DNA from: Siderastrea siderea
Taxonomy: Eukaryota > Cnidaria > Anthozoa > Scleractinia > Rhizangiidae
Assembly (NCBI GenBank): GCA_964030785.1
Contig: OZ034968.1
Location: 66,365,899 to 66,429,898 of the forward strand
Length of the DNA: 64,000 bases
Direction: 5' to 3'
Every line of letters begins with the position of its first letter. Within the stretch, counting starts at the first letter, position 1. This document shows positions 36,201 to 47,167 of the stretch, one piece after another. Position numbers and translations under genes: made by a program. The notes below the pieces were generated by a model that worked only from the letters and a program-made list of their open reading frames with translations, was not told where the DNA came from and searched no databases.

Positions 36201-36600
36201 ATATCTGCCGAAGGTGGATGAAAAAGTATAGGAAACACAATGAGAGTGCGAAAAAATCCTCCAGAAAACAGGGAACATTTGCAGAAATTCCCACTTAACG
36301 TTAAGTTTCTTTATGCAACCGGGCCCAGACTATCAAAACCACAAATTGGCGTCCATTACTAGCTTAAACATCTTGATAGAAATTCCGCCCATTACATTTT
36401 ACATCCCACTGACGATATGTGGTAAGGAAAAGGAATCACTACTTTTCAGTCAACAGAGACTTAAAAAAAGTGAAAGCACTGTGCTTCTTTTTTCAATTGC
36501 ACGGACTGTCCCTTGGATAAAAGATGGCCTCATACAGTGAAGTACAATCCAGATACCAGCGATAGGCACATCCTCCTCCATGGTCGTCAGTGTCATCACG
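30142..36600. repeat. Segmental duplication, copy B
   Basis: The uninterrupted counterpart of copy A (11830-24030). It keeps the pre-insertion state for the four elements inserted in A: about 30290, 31503-31508, about 33375 and about 36180. It runs on into a complete Cys-rich gene (36493-37161), whereas copy A stops at 24030. Spacers at 30300-31800 and 33000-36450 hold no recognised gene. Confidence 0.9.
31845..32867 (+). CDS. Class A (rhodopsin-like) GPCR, copy B
   Basis: Paralogue of the receptor at 16524, intronless, 340 residues. The first 305 residues differ from copy A at about eight places (for example A44-equivalent helix-1 changes, AVTAVNRY for ALTAVNRY, FASFLS for FASLLS, TIISC for TIFSC). 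NRY, the C95/C175 pair, CWIP and NPFIYG are intact, and the retinal-lysine site is Tyr. After RSFRLE one extra base (GAATCCCTTG against GAATTCTTG in A, about 32766-32772) shifts the frame. The short basic tail of A is replaced by a longer tail starting SLETIEVPLELK and ending CTYCQNVE. All seven helices remain, so it may still be functional. AATAAA lies at 32939-32944. Confidence 0.92.
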   Translation: MEANFTLAHFPITLTNRSTALVVVDVGILFFINITALFGNILLCIAFFKNNHLRSVTNILVLSLAISDIVMSLIAMPLSEASLIAGKWTFGAHLCHVQGFLVHFLAFFSLQMMAVTAVNRYFRVIKPDCYKKIFTPGYTTLMIIFASFLSFGILASITFGQHGNLFVFHPGKAICVNLYRSLLSSQVYTIISCVAFVFLPALVIIWCYTKVFRAIRRHFRRLAARKTSSASLNSLNPAEIVVTRTVFAIVLAFFICWIPCIVVDFVDIMRDEWFDRRVYLAYTYFAYTSSAINPFIYGVMNRSFRLESLETIEVPLELKLLGFLNPLKGKALCTYCQNVE

Positions 36601-37161
36601 AAATGCGGGCAAGGTCCAGTGGGGGTTTCTGATCATCGGCACGCTCCATCCGCTGCAGCTTTGTCGGTTTCCCTGACACTGAGAGCTTCCTTCTGTTTCC
36701 TTGAAGCACACGCGACACACATGGATGGTCTTGGGAGGTCGTGACTCGATCTTCCAAGCGTAACGGCAACCACCACCCCTGTTATCGGTATCATCACGGA
36801 AATCACTGGTCCAAGACGGGGTTGGGCTCCAGCCGGTACACGAGCTTCGTGTTCCTTGGCACTGCGAGCTGCCCTCTGTCTCCTGACAGCAAAGACGATA
36901 CTCCATGTTTGGGATGATCTTTCCATGTGCTGCTATTCTCCACTGGTAGCGGCAGCCTCCAGAACGTTGCTCGGTGTCATCTCTAAACGGCTGGGACCAA
37001 GCAGGGCTGGAACTCCATCCGCTGCAAGTGAACGATGGACCCTGGCACTGGGAACTGTGTTCAGTTTCTTTGAAACAAATCCTGAATCCTCCTTGAGCCC
37101 AGCATTCAGATAAAAGCGAAAGGATGATTGACAGGAATATCACAAAGCGTTTGTCTGGCAT
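36493..37161 (-). CDS. Secreted protein with three Cys-rich repeats, copy 1
   Basis: 222 residues. A signal peptide (about 1-23: MPDKRF, hydrophobic FLSIILSLL, cleavage near CWAQ) is followed by three repeats of about 50-55 residues (26-77, 88-138, 149-204). Each repeat has C-F-K-E-T-E-x-S-S-Q-C-Q, then C-[ST]-G-W-S, then F-R-D-D-T-[DE], then G-G-[GC]-C-x-Y-x-W, four Cys per repeat. Repeat 2 starts CCQETE. The tail is LDCTSLYEAIFYPRDSPCN. An acceptor (TTTTATTTTCTTTCAG) just upstream of the ATG at about 37182 indicates a 5'-UTR intron. I do not recognise the domain; function is unknown, and it is likely extracellular. Its 3' flank is conserved with the other copies. It converges with GPCR B. 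Confidence 0.88.
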   Translation of the reverse strand: MPDKRFVIFLSIILSLLSECWAQGGFRICFKETEHSSQCQGPSFTCSGWSSSPAWSQPFRDDTEQRSGGCRYQWRIAAHGKIIPNMEYRLCCQETEGSSQCQGTRSSCTGWSPTPSWTSDFRDDTDNRGGGCRYAWKIESRPPKTIHVCRVCFKETEGSSQCQGNRQSCSGWSVPMIRNPHWTLPAFRDDTDDHGGGCAYRWYLDCTSLYEAIFYPRDSPCN

Positions 37162-37182
37162 GGCGAATTTTCTTTCCCTGAA

Positions 37183-39670
37183 AGAAAATAAAAGAAAGCA
37201 AAAGTTACTCAGAATCCTCAGAAAGTAACCTGACTAGAAAATATTGTTTAATGATGACCTTACACCTTGAAGTCCACGAAGTATAAGTACGTTTATTAGA
37301 AAACAGACTGAGAATGATTGAGTGAAATCAGCGGCTTGCACACAATTGACACAATTGAATCTGGACGTGCTATCTGAAGTCTATTTAATCAATTTTTAAA
37401 GCATTTCCGACACGATAACTACACAGTCTTCTGAACACGCCGTCCTGGTCGCCCTGCTGTTCAGTAAACATATGCAACACGAAACTCTTGTACTTCGAAC
37501 ATGTTCGCTCGGTTTATCCACCACGGGACTCTCAGAAGAACAATGACATGTACCACTCGTTTCCTTTGTACTTTTTTTGGCTTATGTGCTTTCTGAAGTA
37601 ACTATGTTATGAATAGTTGGTGAGTGGAAAACAAAGGTTCGCTGCCAGTGATCAGATGAAGTGACGTTACATCGCCAAGGTATGGCAATCATTCCAACAC
37701 CCGAATTTCCGCTGCACACAACGATCTATTTTGGCAAAACAAGTTCGGTCAGCATATGTTAGGTAGCAATTTTGACTAATCAAGCAGAAAAGCGATGCTA
37801 TTCCCTTTATAAAACTAACTTAGCAGAAGCAATTCCTTTATCACTGAAGGTCACCTTGTAGTACGCGGTTATTTAACAACTATTTTGGCGCGAAAACATG
37901 TACGGATATTTGTCCGGCGGAAATTATCTCTACCGAGAAGCAAACAGTTTTTCCGAGAGCGAAGCTCGAGGCAAATGGTCCAAGGAAAACTTCGTTTTTG
38001 TTATTAAATACAGTTGCTAATCCTTCGAAGCTCATATCTTCGAGCCTTAATCGGTAGCAGTGTTGGTATTCATAAAAAGCATTTTAATCAGTATTTATCA
38101 GATTTATCAGTATTTTATCAGTATTTGTGTTTGTGTTGAGTGATTCAGATTTATTAAAATTCGGCTTAAAACTGTAAGTTATTTTAGTGAAAGGTGTGCT
38201 CAGTAAAAGTTATAATCAGTGAAATTAGTTGGGTTTTTTTTCGACGTTCTAAAGAAAAATGCCGGAGAATTGAAACAATGTTTTCGTACTCAGTTATCGC
38301 AATCAAATTGATACATGTGATTTACGGAAGCAGTCCTCCATATAGCTCGGCTGACCCAAAAAAAAAGTATGGTTTTTACTTAACTGTTGTCTGTTCAGTA
38401 TCTGCTGTCTGTAGATTCTTTTAGCTGACTCGACTTTTGATCTTTTCAGTGTACATGTATAACCATGGGTGGATGCTATTCCAAGTCGGAATATTCCTAA
38501 TATGTTAACAAGAGTACGTTTAACTTGGTGAATTTTTCTTGAACAGTTATCAATCTTGGCCGGAGGATTGCTCATACTTCTCGTATCAGCCTAAAACTGT
38601 CTGTTATCGATTGTGGTAAAGCAATTAAAAAACTGTGGTGTTTCACTAGGCACTGCTAACTCAAAACAGTGAAAATACAGTACTCAGTCCGTGACGATCA
38701 ATCTTGACATCTTGCTTCTTCGAACCCGCGCTCCAAGGTTTGTGTTTGCAAAATACGATTCGAATGAAGGAGAACCGCTCAAGGGGCCAACAAAGATTTT
38801 TGATAGCCTCTAACCGCTCCTTAAAGGCGCTATCACATATGAGTTCTACGTCTTACAAATTCTACAGAGCCAGCTTGGGTGAATTGTTTTGCTGATTTAG
38901 TGGACGAATCAAAACAAAGTACCTCTGAACTAACCTCTGATAAATTTTTCCTCCTGTAACACCTCGCGAACAGAACTGAGACACAAGTGCAAAGGCAATC
39001 CGCTCGGTATCGATCTCAAGGTTTCTAATTAACTCCTCGGCCATAAATATCGCACGTGTCATTGTCATAAACAAGAAAACCCGAAACTGTAACATGTTTA
39101 TAGCATTAATTGTTTGCCCCTTACAATTGTTCAATATGTTGATCTAAGTTTTCAACCCGAAAAATAATATTTTTTCCTTAAAATAAAATTGGTAACTGTT
39201 TATTCGGTCGCTGATCTTTGTAAATGGGACATAAGAAAGGTTGAAGCTGCACATGCACTTTCATACATTGAAGAGGAACTTTACGCACCAAACACATGCA
39301 TATCAGAGTGACCCTAAAAAAAAGCATTTACATATTGTCTACGGTCTCCTAAACAGATACATGTGAATATTGCGCAAAATTTTGACGTCGTTGAGAATTC
39401 ATTTTGTATAACTGAACACTTGAAACTATGTTTAAAACGAAAAGGGATGGGCCACACGGCTTATTTCGTTCACCTGAACTCGACTGAACTCTGACAGTTG
39501 CTTCAGTTACTGACTTTTATCCACTCCTTTTCTCTTCAGGCTACTTTCTGAGTAATTTTACCCCCGATAACTCGAAACGTATTGGCGAAGTGTTATGGCT
39601 TAGAAGTGTTATGACTTAGGACATTAAAATTTGTCACTAAAACATGTGTTTTGTGTATTAAAAATAACTG
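37183..39670. other. Spacer upstream of Cys-rich gene 1
   Basis: No coding exon is recognised. 38060-38130 has short TTTATCAGTATT repeats. 38346-38975 is duplicated near the end of the window (60916-61515). Confidence 0.5.
38346..38975. repeat. Dispersed duplicated segment, copy 1
   Basis: Aligns with 60916-61515: shared GCTCGGCTGACC, TATCTGCTGTCTGTAGATTC, AGCTGACTCGACTTTTGA, ATTCCAAGTCGGAATATTCC and GATAAATTTTTCCTCCTGTA. Identity is roughly 85-90% with small indels. It has no coding frame conserved in both copies. It is either a repeat family or a local duplication. Confidence 0.85.
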
Positions 39671-39849
39671 AGACTACGAGCAGTCTCCCATTCTGCTCGG
39701 GATTATATTTAAGCGGAAGAAAAGTGGCTCACCACAGGCGCCCCACGTTTCCACGCGGCAGGCGAATTTCGCACTCGCTTGCGGTGTTCTTTTTCGCTCG
39801 ACTATAACTACGTTTGCTGAGAGGAAAGAGAGACTGCCCGTCGTCTATA
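39671..39849. mobile_element. MITE with AGACTACGAGCAGTCTC terminus
   Basis: The left end AGACTACGAGCAGTCTC and the right end GAGACTGCCCGTCGTCTATA are inverted repeats with two or three mismatches. Single termini of the same family occur at 10906-10923 and about 59834-59851 (TAGACTACGAACAGTCTC), and a decayed relative at 48683-48857. Target duplication is unclear. Confidence 0.7.
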
Positions 39850-39954
39850 AAACTGATAAAACTTCACGAAAAACTAGCCGCAGAAAGAATGTTCAATCGT
39901 GGATAAGATATATGTTTACCTTGTAGGGTTAGAAATTTAGCCGACGTTTAAGTG

Positions 39955-40924
39955 CCCAAATGGAAGAGACTCTGGACTGGACTTTTATTGACTTGTAAAA
40001 ATATGAGATAGACTTAATATTTTACTAATCAGTTAAAATTGAAAATAATGTAAAATTTTAAATCACTTAAAATTATTCTAAACACGTTAGGGATATGGCC
40101 CTTTATATTTTTTCGGTAGGGGGAGGGGGGTTGAAATGGGGAAAACATTCGACTGAGTGCGTGTTTTACTTTCAAATTCGTCGGTAGATTGGCCATGTCC
40201 GCGAGAGGCTGGCATAAGAAAACGTCTGGTATCTGGCACGAATTTGAAAATAAAACACGTACTACAGTCGAATGATTTCCCCATTTTCCTTCTTTATTTT
40301 GTTCGCATTTGTCAGGTACTGTAACTGGCGCGGTAATCGTTCTTCGATTCCCTGGTTTCAATCTGTCAACACTTTTCAAGCCACAAAACGAATGTCTTTT
40401 CACCGACAGGATCCACGCAGATCGAAATTTATGTCGCGCAAGCTGCGGGCTGTTGTGGAGGAGCGTGAATTTTTTGGTAAATTCTTAAAATGTCTTTTAA
40501 AAATGGGTTCATTATTAAATTGATTTTGTTTTATCTATTTAAGGGACGGACCATTTTATTTTTGAGGGGGGTGGGGTTAGACAAATACGAAAAATAATTC
40601 CTGTACAACTTTTGTAGAAGAAAAACCGTGCATGGCGGCACAAAGCAAAACATTTATTGCAAACTAATGAAATGAAAGTCATACAAAGTTTTTGGTCACG
40701 AAAAAAATTCATGCAGAAAAAATCCCCCTCCTCCGCCCCCGGAAAAAAATATACAAATGTAATGGTCCGGGGATCCCTAACGTGTTAAGTATGATTTTAA
40801 GTGATTTAAAATTTTACTTTATTTTTTAATTATTAACTGATTAGTAAAATATTAAGCCAATTCATATTTTTTCAAGGCAATAAAAGTCAGTCCAGAGTCC
40901 AGTCCACAGTCCAGTCCATTTGGC
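39955..40924. repeat. Large inverted repeat (foldback structure) with nested elements
   Basis: The left arm 39955-40090 and right arm 40778-40924 are inverted copies (about 140 bp, roughly 80-85% identical). They share CCAAATGGA, CTGGACTGGACTTTTATTG, TTAATATTTTACTAATCAGTT, GTAAAATTTTAAATCACTTAAAAT and CACGTTA. The arms meet Harbinger-like termini at their inner edges. A second, smaller hairpin sits inside: 40135-40182 (ATGGGGAAAACATTCGACTG...) pairs with 40238-40285. The right arm contains a GTCCA minisatellite. Confidence 0.8.
40543..40777. mobile_element. Short relative of the 9021-10642 element, 235 bp
   Basis: It starts GGGACGGACCATTTTATTTT with a following G-run and ends AATGGTCCGGGGATCCC. 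TAA flanks both sides (40540-40542 and 40778-40780). The same GGGACGGACCATT terminus is seen at 9021. Confidence 0.7.
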
Positions 40925-40989
40925 CACACTGTGTTTTAATTATTACTTATGAAGCATGACTGTAAACAAAATACTGCTTTATCCGCTAA

Positions 40990-41077
40990 TTTCTTTCATT
41001 TCCTGATGACTCAAATTTCCGATAACTGGGACCTTTTTCTATTCCCCTTGAAGGTTCGAGTTATCGGGAGTCAACTG
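40990..41077. mobile_element. pogo/Tigger-type terminal fragment
   Basis: The end GGTTCGAGTTATCGGGAGTCAACTG followed by TA, with a second CCGATAACTGGGACC inside, is the reverse complement of CAGTTGACTCCCGATAACTCG, a common Tigger-type MITE terminus in cnidarian genomes. A decayed partner CCCCCGATAACTCGAAA lies at 39562-39578, so the original element may have spanned 39545-41077 with the foldback structure inside. Confidence 0.6.
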
Positions 41078-42246
41078 TAACGAAGCGAGGATTACTGTAA
41101 CCACGTTTTTGTCCTTCAGTTTTAAGGTGACTGGTCTAGCTAATTGAGGAATCACAACTGACTTGGTAATAAAAATTTAGGGGGGGGGAGACTCTTAACT
41201 ACAGATCTGGCGTTGTTGCTAAGGGATTTTTGTGCATGGTATTTTGCCATAAGCTGTTTTGCAGCGTTTTGTCCCGCTAGATTGGTGAAATGTGTGAGGA
41301 TGAACATCTGAATGTTAAAAATTGACTTTGCGCGTGTGTAACTAGTGCCACTCTCCAACCTTATAATGGTAAGGAACTTCCCATAGAAACAATATAATAG
41401 TTAACAGTCTCCCCCCTTTAATCCTGGATCGGTGTAAATCACCTCTTCGAAAATCCAGGGCCCTGAATCACGCCTTGTCACCCTAGTACCCAGGCTCTCC
41501 ATTCCCACAGGAGCCTTGAGCTTTCTCACTTTTTAACACAATTTCAAGACGTGCGGCGGGAAAGCATTCTCGAGACGACACGCAACTTCCTTTCCAGGTC
41601 ATTGCGCGCTCTTTGCGCCCTCCCGCGAAAAGATGAAACCGCCACGGACTAGTCTGATGCCTAATAAGGGAGTAAAGTGCATCAAAGGCGGTCACGCCTG
41701 CAAAAAGAGATTCTGGTACACTTTATTAAGTTTCTTAAGACACAATTAAATCCAAACCTCTGAGAATATATCAATCTTGGAACAGAGACTCCACCAAAAC
41801 GATCCCTTGGGTGCTCTACGATCGATGATTCTCAGAGCAGCATCAGTTTACATCAAAGATACTTCACGGTGCGGCAACCGTTTGAAGTAAGTAGGTTAAG
41901 TTCTAGGATCCTTCTCCTCCCTCAACGTCTTCCATCAAATAAAAAAACGGAAAAGCAGTCCCCTTGCAGTAAAGGCACAACTTTCATCACCCTTAATGTA
42001 ACATTTTATTGCTTATTGACTTACACTGAGTAAAACAAAACCAATAACATATCGATTACATTCTTGTCAAAATACATACGATTTTAAACCAAAGGGCCAG
42101 ACTATCAAAGCCACAAATTGGCGTCCATTTCAGTCCACTAAACTTACGCTCTACTGACGACGCGCTTTAGGGAAGACGAATCACTACTTTTCAGCAAAGA
42201 CAGATTGTAAAGTTAAGACACAAACTTAAAAGCACTGTGTGCATTT
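41078..42246. other. Spacer and 3' flank of Cys-rich pseudogene
   Basis: 41450-41700 is a repeat-like segment (GTACCCAGGCTCTCC, GCGCGCTCTTTGCGCCC). 41750-42240 is homologous to the 3' flanks of the other Cys-rich genes (AACATTTTATTGCTTATTGACT, ATAACATATCGATTACATTC). No other gene is seen. Confidence 0.5.
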
Positions 42247-42914
42247 TCAGTGGCAAGGACTGTCCCTTGGACAAAAGATGGCATCAAGGTATGAGGTACA
42301 ATCCAGATACCAGCGATAAGCACAGCCTCCTCCTCGGTTGTCAGTGTCATCACGGAAAGGCAAGGTCCAGGCGGGATTTTTGTTTGCCGGTGCACTCTAT
42401 CCGCTGCAGGTTTGGCGGTTTAGCTGACACTGAGAGCTTCCCTCTGTTTCCTTGAAGCATACACGACACACTTGGATGGGCTTCTGCTTGGGAGGTCGTG
42501 ACTCGATCTTCCAAGCGTATTACGGCAACCACCTCCCCTGTTATCGGTATCATCGCGGAAATGGCTGGTCCAAGACGGACTGGGGCTCCAAGCAGTACAT
42601 GAGCTTCGTATTCCTTGGCACTGCGAGCTGCCCTCTGTCTCCCGAAAGCAAAGACGATACTCCACGCTTGGGTTGATCTTTCCATGTGCCTCCATCCTCC
42701 ACTGGTAGCGACAGCCTCCTCCTTGGTTGTCGGTGTCATCCCTAAACGACTTGGACCAAGCAGGGCTGGAACTCCATCCGCTGCATGTGAGCGATGGACC
42801 CTGGCACTGGGACCTGCGTTCAGTTTCTTTGAAACAAATCCTGAAACCGTCTTGAGCCCAGCATTGTGAAAGCCAGCCGACTATTGAAAAGAAAATTATG
42901 GCGTGTGTGTTCAT
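42247..42914 (-). pseudogene. Secreted Cys-rich repeat protein, copy 2, disrupted
   Basis: Start MNTHAIIFFSIVGWLSQCWAQ (signal peptide), then repeats 1 and 2 intact through TDNRGGGCR. There a 2-bp insertion (GCGTATTACGGC against GCGTAACGGC in copy 3, near 42518) shifts the frame. In the restored frame, repeat 3 has a second lesion: the Trp of CSGWS is TAG (near 42398-42400). The tail matches the other copies up to TGA (42247-42249). A truncated two-repeat secreted protein of 164 residues could still be made. Upstream of the ATG the minus strand has GCATAAAGG, a possible TATA-type box. Confidence 0.88.
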
Positions 42915-44910
42915 GGTAATTCTTCTTCCTGAATGACTCGATGAAGCCGGATTTTCTCACTCCGAGCTAGAGACCTGAGTTGCTCCGATCCCTTTATGCC
43001 CAATCTCTAATCAAAAAAACAAGAAAGAAGGAGAGGCCAAATATGCAACTTTTCAAACACAAGGCAGCTGCTTTTCTGAAAGATTGTGACTATTCAAATG
43101 AAAGCTACTGAACATTACTTTCTTGTGATATTGTTTGCTGTGCAATGTGGTGCTACCTTTTGAGCCTGTGGATGAAACCCCAGTACATGTGTGACCACTT
43201 AAATAAAAACTAGTGAGCAGCACTTTCTTGTGGTACATATGCTGCTTGTTATACCGTAAAACTGGTTTCTATCTTTTAAATTCGATAAAGCTATTGAGGA
43301 TTTTTAAAGAATCTGTTCGTTTTCATATATTAAAAAAATGGTATTTTAAGAGTTTTTTAAGTGTTCCTTGACACGGGAAGAATTAATACCCTTGATTACT
43401 CTCTAATCTCATACTTTTTCCGTTTCGACGTTCTAAGCACCGACATTACCGTGTCTCCAAGGCTATATCTGCAACTGGATGACGTCAGATTGTTGGGTTT
43501 CTGAGTCTAGGATGGGATCCCAATTTCGCCCCGTTTAATTAGTTTGAGACAGGTAGGAAAAATTTGTCTAAAATAGGGTATACGTCAATGGAACACGCAT
43601 TTACAACACTTGGTGATTATCGCAGGCGACCACTTCCTTTACTAGTTTGGCATTAGCTACCAGCCAAGTGCGACTGTCTGTACCTTTATAGTTATTAAAA
43701 TAGATACATACAATTAACAATAAACTCACCGTAAACTCTTGCTTTTCGACGAATCTTACAATCACTCTAATGCAGCCGTCGAAGTGCGCCTTTAAAAAGG
43801 AAGATTTGTATTCGGTCATCTGAATTTTTACAGGCCTACAGAATGGGAACTCTTAAAGACACTTCAAATTGCTCTTTAGAAGAACATTTTTTGGCAAAGG
43901 TTTCAAATGGTAAATGGATTGCTCTATGTAAAATTAGCACTAAAAGTTATATTTTTACCCTTTCGTGAGTGCTATCAGTGTTTATCAGAAGAGTCTGATA
44001 TAACATCTATTTCTGTCTTCGTTTGCGACTGCTATCCAACCTTCTTAGCCATCCACTGCTCAACATTGCCAGGGACATCACATAAATTTGTCATTGAAGT
44101 TCGCCTGAATTTTTGAACTTTCCATTGGACGTAATGTGATTAATACTGGTATATCAATATCCGTTTTTGCGCCCGAACGACGCTTTATATAAGTGTGTTT
44201 GATTCTTAGTTTTGATAGCGGAGCGTTACTTATTGTTTATGTCCGTCTTTCTTGATGACTTTTTAATAGACTCTACTGTAATCAATAGCATTTGATTATT
44301 TCTGACTCAATACTGGCAGTTTGAAATGACCAAAAGGCGACAAAAATGACTGCAACCTTGAGAACTTGTTTAAAAAGTGACATATGATATTTTGACGGTT
44401 GTGTGATGATGCCGTGCTAGGAAAAACGTTTTTGCTTTCAAAAGGGATTTTTGATCACCACGAGAACTGGCGAGCACCAGGAAGTAGCGTAGAAATTTCC
44501 TATAATAAAACGACGATCTAAACATTGATAATTCGTAAATAACAAGTAGAGAAAACGAAACCTGTTAGCACCCATAACGAGGGTACATGTTTCATAGACA
44601 AATCTACGTCGAAAGAAACTGCGATTTGGCTGCCGTTTCTACCACGACTGCATATCCATAAGCAACCGGACTAGTAAATTAGAAGGGCATCGGCTTAGAC
44701 CCCTCGACTCTTGCAGTTGGGAGACTTGGGAGAGCTCGGATTTCCTTTTCTCCGAGTATGCCTATGTCACTCACTTTCACACTTCCATTGACTGTCCTTA
44801 GGTTTGACAAAACTGTGGTGTGATAGCCCTTTAATGCTGTTTCAATGTTGAAAAACGTTTAAAAATACCAGTCAAATGGAACACGGCAATTTGATATCGT
44901 CTTGCACTTC
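42915..44910. other. Spacer with a tandem repeat
   Basis: 43080-43235 contains two diverged units (about 106 bp apart) of the motif YTCAAATGAAAGCTACTGARCA...TTTCTTGTGG; a further inverted relative is at 51520-51575. No gene is supported elsewhere in this stretch. Confidence 0.5.
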
Positions 44911-45124
44911 TTAACCCTTTAAACCCCAGCATCACAATACAAATTCTCAATATTGGTTTCTACACATTTTGTTGAATAACAGTTGGGAGAACTTGTTTTA
45001 ACATCAAGATAGTTCATCTGCGGGGATCACTTTCTTAATTCCCATGACCTGTAAGTGCTATAATGCACTGATATGATGGGGAGAAATTTTATGCTCATCA
45101 CTGTTGGGACTTAAAGGGTTTAAA
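44911..45124. mobile_element. MITE with TTAACCCTTTAA-type ends, 214 bp
   Basis: The left end TTAACCCTTTAAACCCCAGCA and the right end CTGTTGGGACTTAAAGGGTTTAA are inverted repeats with few mismatches. There is no coding content. The TTAA at the edges may be the target. Confidence 0.75.
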
Positions 45125-47167
45125 ATGTCAAACTAATTCAAACTAACATCGTCCAACACCAGGGAGGGGGGTTCTCCCTAATGTGGCCTTAACTGGGAAG
45201 TGAGGCCCGATAGGGTATGGTTTTCAGAGGGTTTTGTCTTGAACGGGGCATCGAGTTCATCAATTTTTGTCTTTTTAACAGGATATCGCTACACGACCTT
45301 TGAATTCTGTGTAATTGAAAAGAATCGAGAAAATCAGAGAGTTTTGGGCCTTAAACAGGGTCAGGGTTTCAGTGCCCCGGCCACACCTCCCCGGGATCCA
45401 TTGTTGAATACAATTTTGTTCTATGAATGTTTGATGACAATCAAACTTTGTTCAAAGCCATTCAATATAATTCAGCATCCTTCAGAATAATTTAACCTCA
45501 TTAACTTGCCCAATTCAAGAATATTGAAAACTGTTCAATGGAAATGTTGAATTTGCTTGGCTGCCGCTTTAAGGTCGGCACACACGAGGCCACCAGTCCC
45601 TTGGACCTGTTGCAGGGACTAGGCCCTTGTCGTATTTTCATAGCTAGTAATTACATGAAGGAAGTGGTCCCAGAGACTTTTGGCAAGAACCTTTTACGAG
45701 CACACAGACTTGTTTGCAGGGACAGTAATTCGGTCCTTGATTGACTCAGTTTTCTGTTCTCATGTTCGCAGGGACTTTTCTCACGAACAGTACACAGAAA
45801 AAGACAACCCTAATTTGAGGAGACCCCTCCCCGAGGGGACTTGTCACTTCAATAGTCTATTCAAACCCGCTTTGAATTCGTGGGATGGGGGTGGGTTCAA
45901 CCCTCCTTGAGCTCTCAAGGTTAGCCTCTAGGTTCCTTCAATAACCACCCCGCTGGGTGTGAGCAGAAAAGTAGTCACAGTGAAGCGTATCTTTTCAAGA
46001 CTTGCTCGACACACCTCCGCAGTGCTTTTCACTCTTAAAACATTTTATTGCTTGCTGACTGACTTATCACGCTTACACCTTGAGTAGAACGACATTTATG
46101 ACAAAATCGACTGCAGTTCCCGACAAATATACTGCTAAAATAGTGACCAGATTGTCAAATCTATTAATCGGGCATTGACATTTGACAGAGTATGCCGTAA
46201 AAATTCTACTTTCTTACAGCCAGCAGAGATTCTATTTTTTTTTCTAGTCATCAGGCCAAACTTTTATCACCCTTTTTGACTGACTTACCGTGCGGCTTCT
46301 AATTTTGGCGATTTTTGCAGGCTTCTTCACGATCGATGCGCACAAATAAGTTCCCGCAAAAAATTGCCCCAAAAATATTCTCCGCAAAAATTTATTCCAC
46401 CATAGAAATTATGTAAAATTTTATTCAATCATCATTTGGCTCCTGACCAGTGTTCTTCAAGTCAAAATTTGATACTATTAATTTTAATTTAAACTGAATT
46501 TTCCAAAATTCACATGGGTGATCATGTGATTAGTAACCGCTGTAGCAGATATTTGCTTATAAAACAAGGGGCAAAAAATGAAATCTATAACCATACATTT
46601 CTGCAGATTAATAATTGGAGGTGATATAATACATTGGTGTTTCTGAAGGCACATTTCATAAAATTATTGTATCCTGTTTGCTGCAGCCTGCAGACATGCA
46701 GCTGAAGGTAGTGATATTGAAGAACAATCGCATTAATTTTTGAGGGTTTTTTTTCGAAAAATAAAATTCAGAACGAATTTAAGAATTTTGTTAATATGTA
46801 TTTTAAAATCATTTGTACTTTCTTTATTTTCATTTTAGCTACATAATCTTATTGCAATACCCTTGTCTTATCAGCGCAATTGATACATATCTGACAATGT
46901 AATTTCCATGGCTAATTAATTCCTATTTGGTTTCGTTCTGTTCTCTTTTTTTAGTGATGTATGCAACATTATTGCAATATTAGATGTATACATATTTACA
47001 GTCTTAAAAATTTGTATTGACGTTCACCTCTTAATTCAAAGTCTTTAAGAAACTGTTGTTCATATAAGAAAATGAAATATGATTGAATTAAAAATTATCA
47101 TTATTATTTTTACTATTATTATTAAGTTAATTTGTGTGATGTCGCTTTTCATCTTAAAAACTAAATA
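45125..47167. other. Spacer with dispersed repeats
   Basis: 45165-45420 (GGAGGGGGGTTCTCCCTAATG ... CACCTCCCCGGG) looks like a dispersed repeat with partly inverted ends. 45900-46140 is homologous to the 3' flank of the Cys-rich genes (AACATTTTATTGCTTGCTGACTGAC), displaced from gene copy 3 by about 1.5 kb of inserted AT-rich sequence (46140-47600). No gene is recognised. Confidence 0.5.

Noticed and set aside
36856..37113. Plus-strand frames opposite the Cys-rich genes (also at 42615 and 48039)
   Set aside because: Antisense shadows of the repeat-containing minus-strand genes; no signal or domain of their own.
41040..41077. tRNA-like GGTTCGAG box B
   Set aside because: Belongs to the Tigger-type terminus; no matching A box or cloverleaf arms.
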